A stretch of DNA of 32,971 nucleotides. Source: Hyphococcus sp. Its GTDB lineage: Bacteria; Pseudomonadota; Alphaproteobacteria; Caulobacterales; Parvularculaceae. Shown in pieces: positions 23,371-32,560 of the stretch (position 1 is its first letter; each line of letters starts with the position of its first letter). The position numbers and the translations under genes are program-made. The notes beneath the pieces were generated by a model. It ran no database searches. It worked only from the letters and a program-made list of their open reading frames with translations, and had not been told where the DNA came from. The DNA lies in contig JAJFGE010000017.1 in assembly GCA_021776295.1 (NCBI GenBank), forward strand, positions 1-32,971. The letters are read 5' to 3'.

Positions 23371-24081
23371 ATGAGACCGTCGGGCCGCACCTTCAATGAA
23401 CTGCGCTCAATTGAGCTGGTTCCGGGTTTTTCAAAACATGCCGAGGGCTCGTGCCTGGTGAAATGCGGCGACACCCATGTGCTTTGCACCGCAAGCTGGG
23501 ATGAAACCACGCCGCCATGGTTGCGTGGCGGCGGCCGCGGCTGGGTGACGGCGGAATATGGCATGCTGCCGCGCTCGACCGGCGGGCGCATGAAGCGCGA
23601 GGCCAAGCGCGGCCAGTCTGGCCGCACCCAGGAGATCCAGCGGTTGATCGGCCGTTCGCTGCGCGCGGTGGTGGATTTAAAAGTGCTTGGCGAGCGTCAG
23701 ATACTGGTCGACTGTGATGTCATTCAGGCCGATGGCGGCACCCGAACCGCATCGATTACCGGCGCCTGGGTGGCGATGAACGAGGCTTGCAAATGGGCGC
23801 TGGCGCAAGGGATTATCAAAACCAGCCCAATCGGCGACCGGGTGGCGGCGATTTCCTGCGGCTTGGTCGCCGGCGCGCCGGCGCTCGACCTCGATTATGA
23901 CGAGGATTCCTCAGCCCAAGCTGACGCCAACTTTGTCATCACCGGTTCGGGCGGACTGGTTGAGGTGCAGGCAACCGCGGAGGGTGATCCGTTCACAGAG
24001 GAGCAATTTGCAGCCCTGATGTCGCTGGCTAAGGACGGCTGCGCTGAGATTTCTAATCTGCAAGCGGAAATCGCTGGCTGA
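23371..24081 (+). CDS. rph: Ribonuclease PH
   Basis: RNase PH is a phosphorolytic 3' exoribonuclease that trims tRNA and rRNA precursors, working as a hexameric ring. The start ATG at 23371 has GGAG six bases upstream and gives 236 residues, the normal size. A longer open frame upstream adds an unconserved basic head and is rejected. Signatures are [103 protein letters not shown] and the C-terminal [16 protein letters not shown], and the phosphate-binding GGTR is intact. Divergent from hrcA, as in many Alphaproteobacteria. The rdgB and hemW genes that often follow rph in related bacteria are not here; a channel gene comes next. Confidence 0.98.
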   Translation: MRPSGRTFNELRSIELVPGFSKHAEGSCLVKCGDTHVLCTASWDETTPPWLRGGGRGWVTAEYGMLPRSTGGRMKREAKRGQSGRTQEIQRLIGRSLRAVVDLKVLGERQILVDCDVIQADGGTRTASITGAWVAMNEACKWALAQGIIKTSPIGDRVAAISCGLVAGAPALDLDYDEDSSAQADANFVITGSGGLVEVQATAEGDPFTEEQFAALMSLAKDGCAEISNLQAEIAG

Positions 24082-24120
24082 TTTGTACGCCGGCGGTGGC
24101 GCATGCTAAGCGCCGTATCA

Positions 24121-24141
24121 GACGAGGCGAGCAGGCTCGTC
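24121..24141 (+). other. Hairpin in the rph - mscS spacer
   Basis: GACGAG (24121-24126) pairs with CTCGTC (24136-24141) around nine bases, just before the ribosome binding site of the channel gene. With no T tract it is not a terminator; it might tune translation or mRNA stability. Confidence 0.3.
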
Positions 24142-24156
24142 ATAAGAGGAGTTTCG

Positions 24157-25578
24157 ATGCTTCAGGAAGACGTCGCTCCAGCCGAAGGCCAGCCTGACGT
24201 CTCGGGCATTGAAACCCTGTTCGGATTTGACGCCTTGCGTGACAAATCCGCTGAGTGGATAGCCTCGCTGCAAAGCCAGATGCTTTCCATCGATGTCGCC
24301 ATTCAGGCGGGCATCGTGTTTTTTGCCCTGGCGCCGGCGGCGGTTTTTGGCCCGCAGCTGAAAAAACTGATCCGCAGCCAGATCGCGCCGCGCGCGCCAT
24401 TTGGCGTCCTGCGCCGCGCGGCAAATGCGTTTGCGCATATCGCAACACCGATTGCGCTATTTATCACGCTGCAAACAGCGGTCGTCATTCTCGACGGGGT
24501 CGGTATTTCCAACGGGTTTGTCGAGGCTGGGGTCAGCCTGTTGAGCGCCTGGATCGTCATTCGGCTGGTGGCGCTGGTTATTCGCTCGCCGTTCTGGTCG
24601 CGGGTGGCGATTTCCGTCGCCTGGCCGATAGCGGCGCTGGATATTCTCGGCGTTCTCGACGATGTCGTGCGCCAGCTTGATGCGTTTTCCATTCCTCTCG
24701 GAACGGATGAAGCCGGCAATGTGCAACATTTTTCCGCTTTGGATTTTGTACGCATGCTGGCGATCTTCGCGCTTTTGTTCTGGGGCGCAAGCTTCGCCAG
24801 TAAATTTGTCAAAGGCCGCATCAGCGCGATTGATGAGCTGACGGTGTCGTTCAAGGCGTTATTGTCAAAAATCCTTGATGTGATGTTGCCAATCATTGCG
24901 CTGATTGCAGCGTTGCAGATTGTTGGCTTTCCGTTTGGCACATTGGCGATCTTCGGCGGCGCGGTCGGTCTTGGCATTGGCCTTGGCATGCAGCGCACGG
25001 TGTCGAATTTTTTTGCTGGCTTTACGCTGATCGCGGATAAATCGATTAAGCCCGGCGACGTTATTGAGGTCGGCGGCACCTATGGCTGGGTGACGCAGAT
25101 GAATGCGCGCTATGTTTCAATCCGCACCCGCGACGGCACCGCGCATCTCATCCCGAACGATCTTTTTATCAATGAAGGGGTGACCAACTGGTCGCATTCC
25201 GACCGCGTGGTTCGGCTGCATGCGCCGTTCGGGGTTTCCTACAGCACCGAGGATTTGCGCGGGCTCGCCAAATGCGCCGAGGAAACCGCGCTGAGTGTTG
25301 AGCGGGTTTTGAAATCTCCGGTCCCGCGCTGCAATCTGATGGAGTTCGGCGACAATTCCGTCAATTTCGACCTGCGGTTCTGGATTAACGACGCTGCCAG
25401 CGGCACCGCCAATGTGCGCAGCGACGTGTTGTTGGCGATATGGGACATGCTCGCCGAGCAGGGCGTCGAAATTCCGTTCCCGCAGCGCGATTTGCACATA
25501 AAATCAGCGCCTAAGGCCTTGCGTGACGCACTCGGAAGCGAAGCAATAACCCCGGTTTCAAATCCGCGCGAGGGCTAG
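24157..25578 (+). CDS. MscS family mechanosensitive ion channel
   Basis: A mechanosensitive channel that opens under membrane tension to release solutes after osmotic downshock. I start at 24157, five bases after AGAGGAG, which gives 473 residues; an upstream ATG at 24103 lacks a site. The N-terminal part has several extra helices (from about residue 44), more than the three of E. coli MscS. The glycine-rich pore helix reads GAVGLGIGLGMQRTVSNFFAGFTLI (about 267-291), then the cytoplasmic beta domain SIKPGDVIEVGGTYGWVTQMNARYVSIRTRDGTAHLIPNDLFINEGVTNWS, which is the strongest family signature. The C-terminal alpha/beta cage domain is present. Downstream of rph in the same direction, possibly co-transcribed. 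Confidence 0.93.
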   Translation: MLQEDVAPAEGQPDVSGIETLFGFDALRDKSAEWIASLQSQMLSIDVAIQAGIVFFALAPAAVFGPQLKKLIRSQIAPRAPFGVLRRAANAFAHIATPIALFITLQTAVVILDGVGISNGFVEAGVSLLSAWIVIRLVALVIRSPFWSRVAISVAWPIAALDILGVLDDVVRQLDAFSIPLGTDEAGNVQHFSALDFVRMLAIFALLFWGASFASKFVKGRISAIDELTVSFKALLSKILDVMLPIIALIAALQIVGFPFGTLAIFGGAVGLGIGLGMQRTVSNFFAGFTLIADKSIKPGDVIEVGGTYGWVTQMNARYVSIRTRDGTAHLIPNDLFINEGVTNWSHSDRVVRLHAPFGVSYSTEDLRGLAKCAEETALSVERVLKSPVPRCNLMEFGDNSVNFDLRFWINDAASGTANVRSDVLLAIWDMLAEQGVEIPFPQRDLHIKSAPKALRDALGSEAITPVSNPREG

Positions 25579-25667
25579 CCCCGCCGCAGCTTTTCGCCTT
25601 TTCAGCGCCCCGTCGCCGGGCTATGATGGCCGCCTGGGCAAAGTGCGGCGATAGTCGGGAGATGATG

Positions 25668-26237
25668 ATGATCAAGATTTTGACGATAGGCGGTATGGCG
25701 CTTTTGATGGCGGCCTGCGTGACGGCAACGCCATATGCGCCGGCGGCAAGCGAGCGCGGTTATGGATTTTCAGAACAGCAAATCGAGCAAGGCCGATACC
25801 GGATTACGTTTCGCGGCAATTCCTCGACTGCGCGCGAAACAGTAGAGAACTCATTGCTCTATCGGGCGGCGGAATTAACTGTTCAGGGCGGCTACGATTA
25901 TTTTGTGGTGGTTGAAAACGACACCGAGGCGCGCACAAACTACTCCAGCACATCGACCTATCCGGCGGCCTATCCACCGTTTTATGGGCGTTATGGCTAT
26001 GGGCGTGGGTTCCGTGGCTCATCTTACGCCTTTCCCTATTACGCCTATGGCTTCGGCTGGGGCTATCCTTATGACGGCTATACGCGTGAAATCACCCGAT
26101 ACTCTGCGGTTGCATTCGTCGCTATGTATCGCGGTGAAAAGCCTGCAGACAATTCACGGGCGTTTTCCGCGCGCGAAGTTATGAAAAATCTTGGGCCGGT
26201 AGTATTGGGCGAGCAGCCTGCGGGTGCTGGCTATTAA
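25668..26237 (+). CDS. Tyr/Gly-rich outer-membrane or periplasmic lipoprotein
   Basis: A 189-residue predicted lipoprotein. The signal MIKILTIGGMALLMAAC has the lipobox LMAAC with the modified cysteine at 17. A conserved-looking N-terminal domain (GYGFSEQQIEQGRYRITFRGNSSTARETVENSLLYRAAELTVQGGYDYFVVVENDTE) recalls the CC0125/CC1285-type lipoprotein family of Caulobacter relatives, which I assign with moderate confidence. The middle is strikingly rich in Tyr, Gly and Pro (about residues 98-140, with YPPFYGRYGYGRGF and YPYDGY). The ATG triplets at 25662, 25665 and 25668 are in frame; 25668 is best spaced from GGGAG. Function unknown. The stop is followed directly by the convergent PilZ gene. Confidence 0.75.
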   Translation: MIKILTIGGMALLMAACVTATPYAPAASERGYGFSEQQIEQGRYRITFRGNSSTARETVENSLLYRAAELTVQGGYDYFVVVENDTEARTNYSSTSTYPAAYPPFYGRYGYGRGFRGSSYAFPYYAYGFGWGYPYDGYTREITRYSAVAFVAMYRGEKPADNSRAFSAREVMKNLGPVVLGEQPAGAGY

Positions 26238-26243
26238 GCTTGC

Positions 26244-26825
26244 CTAGACCGCATGCAAGATTGTGTGTGGTTTTTGCCTCTTGGATTCATAGACGACAAC
26301 AAAGCCGCGCGGTGTGTGTCTTACGACCACGCCGCATTGTTGGCCGATGTGGATTTCCGACCCAAGCGGCGGGCGGCGCGGCGCCTCAACAGATACACCG
26401 TCTACGGACATATCAATAATCCGGACATAGAGCGACGAGCCGTCGGCAAGGCGGCTGCTGGTGCGCACGTCTGAACGGCGGTGCCGCAGCGTAGTGCGCC
26501 GGTCGCCAAGCCCTTCAGAAAAAGGCTGGTTGGCAAGCAAGATAAGCTTTTCGGTAAGTTGCGTGCGCCGCTTTTTTGACAGCATGAACGACACCGCAAA
26601 TCCATCGGGGAAAGTCCGCGCCACCGTTCCTTCGATGACGTCAAGGTCTTTGACGCGGATAATGGCGGCGTCGCCCGGCGTTGCGTTGGTGTTGGCGATA
26701 AGCGCCATATCCCCCGGCGAGATGTTCAAAAGGCGGCCCTCAAACTCATCGACGGCGTTAATGACGATATGCGCTGGCATATCGAGGCTAACGCGCTTGA
26801 AACGACGGGCGTCGGATTTCGCCAT
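26244..26825 (-). CDS. Tandem PilZ domain protein (c-di-GMP receptor candidate)
   Basis: A soluble protein of 193 residues that seems to contain two PilZ domains in tandem. Domain one has R7-x3-R11 (RRFKR) and N34-x-S36, but the final Gly of the (D/N)xSxxG motif is replaced by Asp (NISPGD). Domain two, from about residue 110, has R117-x3-R121 (RRSDVR) and D138-M-S-V-D-G143, a complete binding motif. So the C-terminal domain is the likely c-di-GMP binder and the first may be degenerate. I start at ATG 26825, which has AGGAAA upstream; an ATG at 26849 with a weak site would add eight residues. No GGDEF or EAL gene is near. It is divergent from the S9 peptidase gene. Confidence 0.85.
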   Translation of the reverse strand: MAKSDARRFKRVSLDMPAHIVINAVDEFEGRLLNISPGDMALIANTNATPGDAAIIRVKDLDVIEGTVARTFPDGFAVSFMLSKKRRTQLTEKLILLANQPFSEGLGDRRTTLRHRRSDVRTSSRLADGSSLYVRIIDMSVDGVSVEAPRRPPLGSEIHIGQQCGVVVRHTPRGFVVVYESKRQKPHTILHAV

Positions 26826-27032
26826 TGATAATTTTCCTAATATAGACATAGTCTTGCCGGTAGCTGCAAACTATCGGCCAGCGCTCAAACCTTCTCTAAA
26901 AGGTAAGATACATTTTTATCTATCTTCGCGGATTTATTGGGCTGTGGGCTCGCCGGGTTTACGGGGGCGGACAAGCTTTTGTATGGTTAATCCACGGGGT
27001 CCCTGCCAAACAATCTCGGGAGTTTTCTCACC

Positions 27033-29132
27033 ATGAAAAAAATAATGACCGCAGTTATGACTGGGGCGATGGCGGCAATGACAACGGTTAACGCGACCGA
27101 CCCCTATTTGTGGCTTGAAGCGGTTGAAAGCGAGCAAGCGCTTGATTGGGTGCGTGCGCAAAACAAACGCTCATTGGGGGAGCTGGAAAGCGATCCGCGA
27201 TTTGCCGACCTCTACAAAGACGCGCTTTCGGTATTAACTTCTGATGCGCGCCTCGCCTACGGAGAAATCCACAACGGTCAGGTCTATAATTTCTGGCAGG
27301 ACGAGACCCATGTGCGCGGGTTGTGGCGGCGCGCAGACGTTGAAAGCTACCGTAATGGCGAGCCGGATTGGGAAACCCTGATCGATTTTGACGCGCTCGC
27401 GAAAGCCGAGGGCGAAAACTGGATCAAGGGCGACATTGCCTGCCTGTCTCCGCAATATCGCCACTGCATGATCGAGCTTTCCGACGGCGGCAAAGACGCC
27501 GCCTATTGGCGCGAGTTTGATCTTGAAACCAAGACCTTTGTTGAAGGCGGGTTTACTCTGTCCGAAGCAAAGTCCTGGCTCTCTTGGGTCGATGCCGACA
27601 CGCTCCTTGTGGGGACCGATTGGGGCACTGACGCCTTGACGGCCTCCGGCTATCCAAGACAAGTCCGGCGATGGACGCGCGGCGCTTCAAAGAACGACGC
27701 TGAGATCATCATGACGGTTGGCGTTGATGATGTCTGGGCGTTCCCGGTGGTCGAACATGATGGCGACGACACTTATGAATTTATATTGCGCGGTCCGTCG
27801 TTTTTCGAGCGCGAATATCACCAGGTCGGCGCCAATGGCGCCCTGGCCAAACTCCCGCTTCCGTTCAATGCCGACATGCAGGGCGTTCTTGACGGCGTTG
27901 CGATTTTTCTCCTGCGCGAAGATTGGGCCTATGCCGGCAATGATTATGCGCAAGGCGCGCTGATCGGTTATGACCTGAAAAGCGGCGATGTTGAAAGCAT
28001 CTTCGCGGCAAGCCTGAGCCAGTCGATTGAAGGCGTCGGCGTCGGCAAGTCGAGCCTTATTGTTCAATATCTTGATGATGTTTCAGGAAAGGCTGCGCGC
28101 TTTTCACGGCGCAAAAAAGGCGGGTGGAAATCTAAAGAAATAAAATTACCCGCCAATGGCGTTGTTGATATTGTCTCTGCTGGCGGCGGAACCGACGACG
28201 CGATGGTGTCATTTGAAAATCTGACAACACCGGATGGACTTTTCTACGTAACGGAGAAAAACAAAGTTTCAAAAATTGCCGAGACGGCGCCGTTTTATGA
28301 CGCAACCGGCGTCATGGTGGAGCAGCGTTTTGCAACCTCCGCAGACGGAACAAAAGTCCCTTATTTTATAATGGGCCAGGACGCGGTCCTGAAGCAGGGC
28401 AATGCGCCGACCATCCAATATGGTTATGGCGGTTTTCTGGCGCCAATCCTGCCAGCCTATTATGAAGACCCGGCAAGACCGCAACATGGCGCTCTGGCCG
28501 GTCTGATGTGGGTCAAGCGCGGCGGCGTTATGGTGCTTTCCAATATTCGCGGCGGTTCGGAATATGGGCCGCGCTGGCACGAAGCGGCGTTGAAGGAAAA
28601 CCGTCAGCGCGCGTTCGATGATTTTATTGCGATCTCGGAAAATCTCATTGAGACCGGCGTTACCAGTCAGGAAAAGCTTGGCATTATTGGCCGCTCCAAT
28701 GGCGGGCTGTTGATGGGTGCAATGCTGACCCAGCGGCCGGAGCTTTATACCGCGATCGATATTGGCGTGCCGCTGTTTGACATGAAGCGATACAACAAGC
28801 TGCTCGCCGGCGCATCGTGGATGGGCGAATATGGCAATCCCGATATCGAAGAAGAGTGGGACTATATTTCCAAATATTCGCCCTATCAAAATCTTGAGGC
28901 GGCCCAGCCCTATCCGAAAGTGTTGCTCTATACTTCCACCAAGGATGACCGCGTCCATCCCGGTCATGCGCGCAAAGCGGCGGCCAGGCTCGCTGAGCTT
29001 GGCTATGATTTTTACTATTATGAGAACATCGAAGGCGGTCATGGCGGCACCGCCAACCAGGACCAACTCGCGCGTCGCACGGCGCTGGAATATATCTATT
29101 TCTTCCGCCAGCTGATGGGCGAAGCGGAGTAA
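27033..29132 (+). CDS. Prolyl oligopeptidase family serine peptidase (S9A)
   Basis: A 699-residue member of the prolyl oligopeptidase family, which cleaves short peptides after proline. An N-terminal signal-like segment (MKKIMTAVMTGAMAAMTTVNA) suggests export to the periplasm. The propeller domain begins with DPYLWLEAVESEQALDWV, the family start. The catalytic domain carries the triad S555 in GRSNGGLL, D639 in STKDDRVHPGHA and H670 in EGGHGG, with oxyanion-loop context YGYGGF and GGSEYGPRWHEAALKENRQRAFDDF, a classic S9A block. Upstream GGGAG is nine bases before the ATG. The gene ends 184 bases before a symporter, and that pair suits peptide and amino-acid use. Confidence 0.94.
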   Translation: MKKIMTAVMTGAMAAMTTVNATDPYLWLEAVESEQALDWVRAQNKRSLGELESDPRFADLYKDALSVLTSDARLAYGEIHNGQVYNFWQDETHVRGLWRRADVESYRNGEPDWETLIDFDALAKAEGENWIKGDIACLSPQYRHCMIELSDGGKDAAYWREFDLETKTFVEGGFTLSEAKSWLSWVDADTLLVGTDWGTDALTASGYPRQVRRWTRGASKNDAEIIMTVGVDDVWAFPVVEHDGDDTYEFILRGPSFFEREYHQVGANGALAKLPLPFNADMQGVLDGVAIFLLREDWAYAGNDYAQGALIGYDLKSGDVESIFAASLSQSIEGVGVGKSSLIVQYLDDVSGKAARFSRRKKGGWKSKEIKLPANGVVDIVSAGGGTDDAMVSFENLTTPDGLFYVTEKNKVSKIAETAPFYDATGVMVEQRFATSADGTKVPYFIMGQDAVLKQGNAPTIQYGYGGFLAPILPAYYEDPARPQHGALAGLMWVKRGGVMVLSNIRGGSEYGPRWHEAALKENRQRAFDDFIAISENLIETGVTSQEKLGIIGRSNGGLLMGAMLTQRPELYTAIDIGVPLFDMKRYNKLLAGASWMGEYGNPDIEEEWDYISKYSPYQNLEAAQPYPKVLLYTSTKDDRVHPGHARKAAARLAELGYDFYYYENIEGGHGGTANQDQLARRTALEYIYFFRQLMGEAE

Positions 29133-29200
29133 AATAGTATTTGCACCGATCGGCAGGAAACAAATTGACGGCAGGGCTTTCGCGGTCGGTGCAATCATAA

Positions 29201-29286
29201 TAGAGCATCGAGCGAAAAGTGTGCAACGGTTTTCGCGTCGCGCGATGCGACCATGAAAGAATCTAGGGCATCGGGCGATGCCCTAG
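29201..29286. repeat. Bipartite palindromic repeat R3
   Basis: In the spacer between the peptidase and symporter genes. Module 1: GAGCATCGAGCGAAAAGTG TGCAACGG TTTTCGC continuing to GCGATGC, the same nested stem as R1. Module 2: CTAGGGCATCG (29263-29273) and CGATGCCCTAG (29276-29286) form a near-continuous 24-base palindrome. It follows GAAAGAATCTA, as in R2. It lies 30 bases before the symporter start, so it may affect that gene's leader. Confidence 0.75.
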
Positions 29287-29316
29287 ACCGCAAGACAACA
29301 AATAGGGAGCGGCGAC

Positions 29317-30585
29317 ATGGCCTGGTGGTTTGGCACAAAATTATGGAAACGCGTTTTTCTGGGTCTTGTCCTCGGCGTCGCCTTCGGCCTTGTGGTCACA
29401 CAAAGCATGGGGCCGGAAGCTGGCGAGGCGCTGCTGGTTAAAGTCAAAGTCATTGGCGATATCTTTATCCGCCTGATACGGATGATTGTTGTACCGCTGG
29501 TGTTCTTCACCCTTGTCTCTGGTATCTATGCTATGGGCGAGCCGAAGAAGCTTGGCACCATCGGTATTAAAGCCTTTGCCCTTTATCTCCTGACGACGTT
29601 TTTCGCCAATCTGATTGGTCTTGCCATGGGCACGATCTTTCAACCCGGAAAGGGCGTTGACCTCGGCGGCGCCGTACCCAAGCAAATGGGCGAAGCGCAG
29701 CCCATCGGCGAGCGCCTGATGGGCATCATTCCTGAAAACCCGTTCCAGGCGCTGGTTGAGGGCGACATTCTTGCGGTGATCTTTTTCGCGCTTCTGCTCG
29801 GCGTTGGCATTTTAATGGCGGGAGAAACCGGGAAGGCGGCGGGGAAATTTTTCGAAGCTGTCGCCGAAGGCGTCCTCAAAATGACGCATATTATTATGGA
29901 GCTTGCGCCTTTCGGCGTCTTTGCGCTGATCGCCTATGTTGCTGGCACGCAAGGCGTTGCGACGTTCACGGCGATCTTGTCGCTGACGCTTGCGGTCTAT
30001 CTCGGCGCCGCATTGCATATGCTGATCGTTTATGGCGGGCTTATCCGTATTGTTTTGAACCTGCCTTTTGTGGATTTCTTCCGCGGCATTCTTGACCCGA
30101 TGATGGTCGCCTACTCAACGTCTTCTTCTTCAGCGACATTGCCGGTCACGATCCGGGCCGCAGAGGAAAATCTCGGCATCAGTAAATCTGTCGCCGGCTC
30201 GGTCCTGCCGCTCGGCGCGACGATCAATATGGACGGCACGTCGCTCTATCTCGGCATCGTCGCGCTCTTTACCGCGCAAGTCTTCGGCTACACACTGGAG
30301 CCGCAGCATTATGTGTTGATTGCGCTTACTTGCGCCCTCGTCTCGATCGGCACGGCGGGCGTTCCCTCCGCGTCGTTGTTCCTGCTGGCGATTGTTCTGG
30401 AAGTGTTTGATGTGACGCCAGAACACACGGCGCTCGTTGTCGGCTTTATCTTCCCGTTTGACCGCCTTCTCGACATGATGCGCACCGTCACCAACGTCAC
30501 TGGCGATGTCACGGTTGCTACAGCGGTCGCCAAATGGGAGGGCGAGCTAGACGAAGAAGTGTTCAGGGCGCGGCCGCTGTCGTAA
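29317..30585 (+). CDS. Dicarboxylate/amino acid:cation symporter (SDF family)
   Basis: A 422-residue secondary transporter of the sodium:dicarboxylate symporter family (GltP, DctA type), which takes up glutamate, aspartate or C4-dicarboxylates with Na+ or H+. The hallmark serine-rich stretch AYSTSSSSATLPVTIRAA lies at re-entrant hairpin 1, followed by the substrate motif NMDGTSLYLGIVALFTAQ and then GTAGVPSASLFLLAIVL in hairpin 2. The helix layout starts MAWWFGTKLWKRVFLGLVLGVAFGL. The ribosome binding site AGGGAG lies about seven bases before the ATG. Which substrate and ion are used cannot be read. Its 5' end is close to repeat R3. Confidence 0.95.
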   Translation: MAWWFGTKLWKRVFLGLVLGVAFGLVVTQSMGPEAGEALLVKVKVIGDIFIRLIRMIVVPLVFFTLVSGIYAMGEPKKLGTIGIKAFALYLLTTFFANLIGLAMGTIFQPGKGVDLGGAVPKQMGEAQPIGERLMGIIPENPFQALVEGDILAVIFFALLLGVGILMAGETGKAAGKFFEAVAEGVLKMTHIIMELAPFGVFALIAYVAGTQGVATFTAILSLTLAVYLGAALHMLIVYGGLIRIVLNLPFVDFFRGILDPMMVAYSTSSSSATLPVTIRAAEENLGISKSVAGSVLPLGATINMDGTSLYLGIVALFTAQVFGYTLEPQHYVLIALTCALVSIGTAGVPSASLFLLAIVLEVFDVTPEHTALVVGFIFPFDRLLDMMRTVTNVTGDVTVATAVAKWEGELDEEVFRARPLS

Positions 30586-30629
30586 TAATCAAGCAGCAAC
30601 TTTGCGCGCCGCCCACGCGGCATATGCGC

Positions 30630-32405
30630 TTACGGCGTGAGTGACGCCTTTTGCTGGTAGGCGTTCGGCGAAGTGATCCAGGCGTCGCAATCAAGATCGT
30701 CATCTTGCCGGCAAAAATCCGGATAATTTCTGGTCTCGCGCCAGTAATCGATAAGGCCGAATTTCTCTGCTTCGGCCCAGAATCTCTGATCGCGGCGCAT
30801 GTCTGCAAATTCAGGCAGCATGGCGTAAACCACACCGTTGGGCGCATAATCCCAATAGCCTTGCCCCACCGCGAACGCACGATCGGCCTCGCCGAGTGCA
30901 GCAAATATCCGAAACTGATGCCATGGCTCCAATTCGCTGCAGGCCTTTATTGCGGATCGCGATTCGCCCTCGCGCTTTCTGACGGCCAAAAACGCGTTAA
31001 AGCATGATCTTTGTAAATCACTCAGTTCCGCCGCCTCACCGACAACTCCGTTCACCAATGTTTCGGCGAAATCGGGATCGCCGTAAAACAGAGCGCTTTC
31101 AAGATAGACCCAGGGAATAAATTTTCGTGCGGGCTGATCGCGCATGGCACGTTCGAAATGATTGTACGCCATTTCATTATTTCCCTGCGCAGCAAGGACC
31201 ATTGCGAGGTTTGCGCGCAGCGCACCGTCATAGGGATTGGTCGCTAAGATTATAAAGTATTGTTGCATGGCGTCATCATGCCGGCCTGCCAAATAAAGCA
31301 AGCGCCCATGGATATGCGGCAGATAAAAGTCACTAATACCGTCGCCAAGCGCATTTTCCAATATTGTCATGGCTTGAGCCAAATCTTTGCGTGCGGCCGC
31401 GGCATCGATGAGCACCAACGCGCTGCGCGCTAGCCGGTTTTTGGGATCATTGGAGAGCGCATGGGCGATGATTTTTCTGTCCCGGCTTTGCGCCGCGCTG
31501 AGCGGTTCTTTCGAAAACCAGTTTTCCCACGACATCTGCGTGATCGCCAGCGTCCCGGCAAAGATGGCATTGGCGGAGGGGTTGTCAGGCGCGGACTCGC
31601 GTATCCGCTCTGCGAAGGCGACGATGTTAATTCCCGCTTCGTCATCAAGGGTCGCATCACAAAAGCGCGCGATGTGGCGCAGCGTTTCGGCTGAAAACTC
31701 CGGGACGGCTGAATGGAAATTAAGCAGGCATCGCAGCACCGACGCCGCGTAAGTTGCGCCCGCATGCGCTGTCGCGCCCTCGTCTGCAGCGCCGAGCGAC
31801 TTCGCCCATAACAATCCGCCGGACGTTTGATGAACAAGCGATAATGAAATTGTTGACCCGCTGGGCGCGTCATCCAGCGCGCCCGACAGTTCAAAAGCGG
31901 CGGGCGCCGAAGACCCAGAGTTTTCGGAAACAACATCGAGGCCGTTTCTGGCAAACGTTACCGAGAATTTTGATTTCAGCATTTCACGCAAGACCGGGGC
32001 GTCCTCGCGCGCCGGATCAACGACAAAGGCGCCAAGTGCGATACGATCCGGGTCAATAGTGTTGGCGGCGCGGTTTGAACGCGTGTTGCTCCATGTCGAT
32101 AGCGCAACAGCAGCGAGAAGCGCGCCGGCAACCATCACGACGAGCCAGGCGCGGTTTTGGCGCGGCGCACTGGCTGCTTGAGGCGGCGCGGCGCTTTTGT
32201 CGGCCGGGCGGGATTTCAACCATGCGTCAAGCTCGCTCTTGAACGCAAAAACCGTTCCCGATGCGCCGCCCGTCGCATTATGAATTGGCAAGCCCTCGGC
32301 ATTGCGCCATCGCCGCGCCGTGCGTTCGCTGCAGTCAAGATAGTTTGCGATCCGCTTCCAGGAAACCAAACGTTCCTGCAGCGCATCGTTCGCCTTCGTC
32401 GACAT
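30630..32405 (-). CDS. HTH - transmembrane - TPR regulator (one-component membrane sensor)
   Basis: A 591-residue protein combining an N-terminal DNA-binding domain with a transmembrane anchor and a large C-terminal domain. Residues about 13-62 (WKRIANYLDCSERTARRWRNAEGLPIHN then FAFKSELDAWLKSR) form a winged or MerR-like helix-turn-helix resembling those of HTH-TPR proteins found in Acidobacteria and elsewhere. One helix, AWLVVMVAGALLAAVALSTW, spans about 86-105. The rest carries tetratricopeptide-like helices (about 370-500, e.g. FYLPHIHGRLLYLAGRHDDAMQQYFIILATNPYDGALRANLAMVLAAQGNNEMAYNHFERAM). Topology like CadC/ToxR: DNA-binding in the cytoplasm, sensing outside. AAGGAGA precedes the ATG. 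Divergent from the UrcA gene. Confidence 0.8.
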   Translation of the reverse strand: MSTKANDALQERLVSWKRIANYLDCSERTARRWRNAEGLPIHNATGGASGTVFAFKSELDAWLKSRPADKSAAPPQAASAPRQNRAWLVVMVAGALLAAVALSTWSNTRSNRAANTIDPDRIALGAFVVDPAREDAPVLREMLKSKFSVTFARNGLDVVSENSGSSAPAAFELSGALDDAPSGSTISLSLVHQTSGGLLWAKSLGAADEGATAHAGATYAASVLRCLLNFHSAVPEFSAETLRHIARFCDATLDDEAGINIVAFAERIRESAPDNPSANAIFAGTLAITQMSWENWFSKEPLSAAQSRDRKIIAHALSNDPKNRLARSALVLIDAAAARKDLAQAMTILENALGDGISDFYLPHIHGRLLYLAGRHDDAMQQYFIILATNPYDGALRANLAMVLAAQGNNEMAYNHFERAMRDQPARKFIPWVYLESALFYGDPDFAETLVNGVVGEAAELSDLQRSCFNAFLAVRKREGESRSAIKACSELEPWHQFRIFAALGEADRAFAVGQGYWDYAPNGVVYAMLPEFADMRRDQRFWAEAEKFGLIDYWRETRNYPDFCRQDDDLDCDAWITSPNAYQQKASLTP

Positions 32406-32459
32406 GCGTTCATTTCTCCTTTTCAGGATGGGCTTTTAGCACAGGCTGGCGGCGGAAAT

Positions 32460-32497
32460 ATCCGGTCAATTGCGGACAATGAGACGAATGACCGGAT
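32460..32497. promoter_or_regulatory. Candidate operator in the divergent HTH-TPR / UrcA spacer
   Basis: ATCCGGTCA (32460-32468) and TGACCGGAT (32489-32497) are perfect 9-bp arms separated by 20 bases, so the centres of the half-sites are 29 bp apart. It lies inside the 155-base divergent spacer. Binding by the adjacent regulator is inference from position. Confidence 0.4.
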
Positions 32498-32560
32498 TTG
32501 CACGTTGAGTAGAGCCGCGCCGTCCCCTTTTTGGGGGGAGTGCAAGAAAAGGAGACACAA

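Noticed and set aside
28269-29198. A 309-codon minus-strand open frame opposite the S9 peptidase and the spacer
   Set aside because: It mirrors the conserved catalytic domain of the peptidase. Long antisense frames are expected at this base composition.
32524-32537. CCCC-TTTTT-GGGG hairpin before the UrcA gene
   Set aside because: Four to five base pairs only, upstream of a good ribosome binding site. May be chance and is not listed as a feature.
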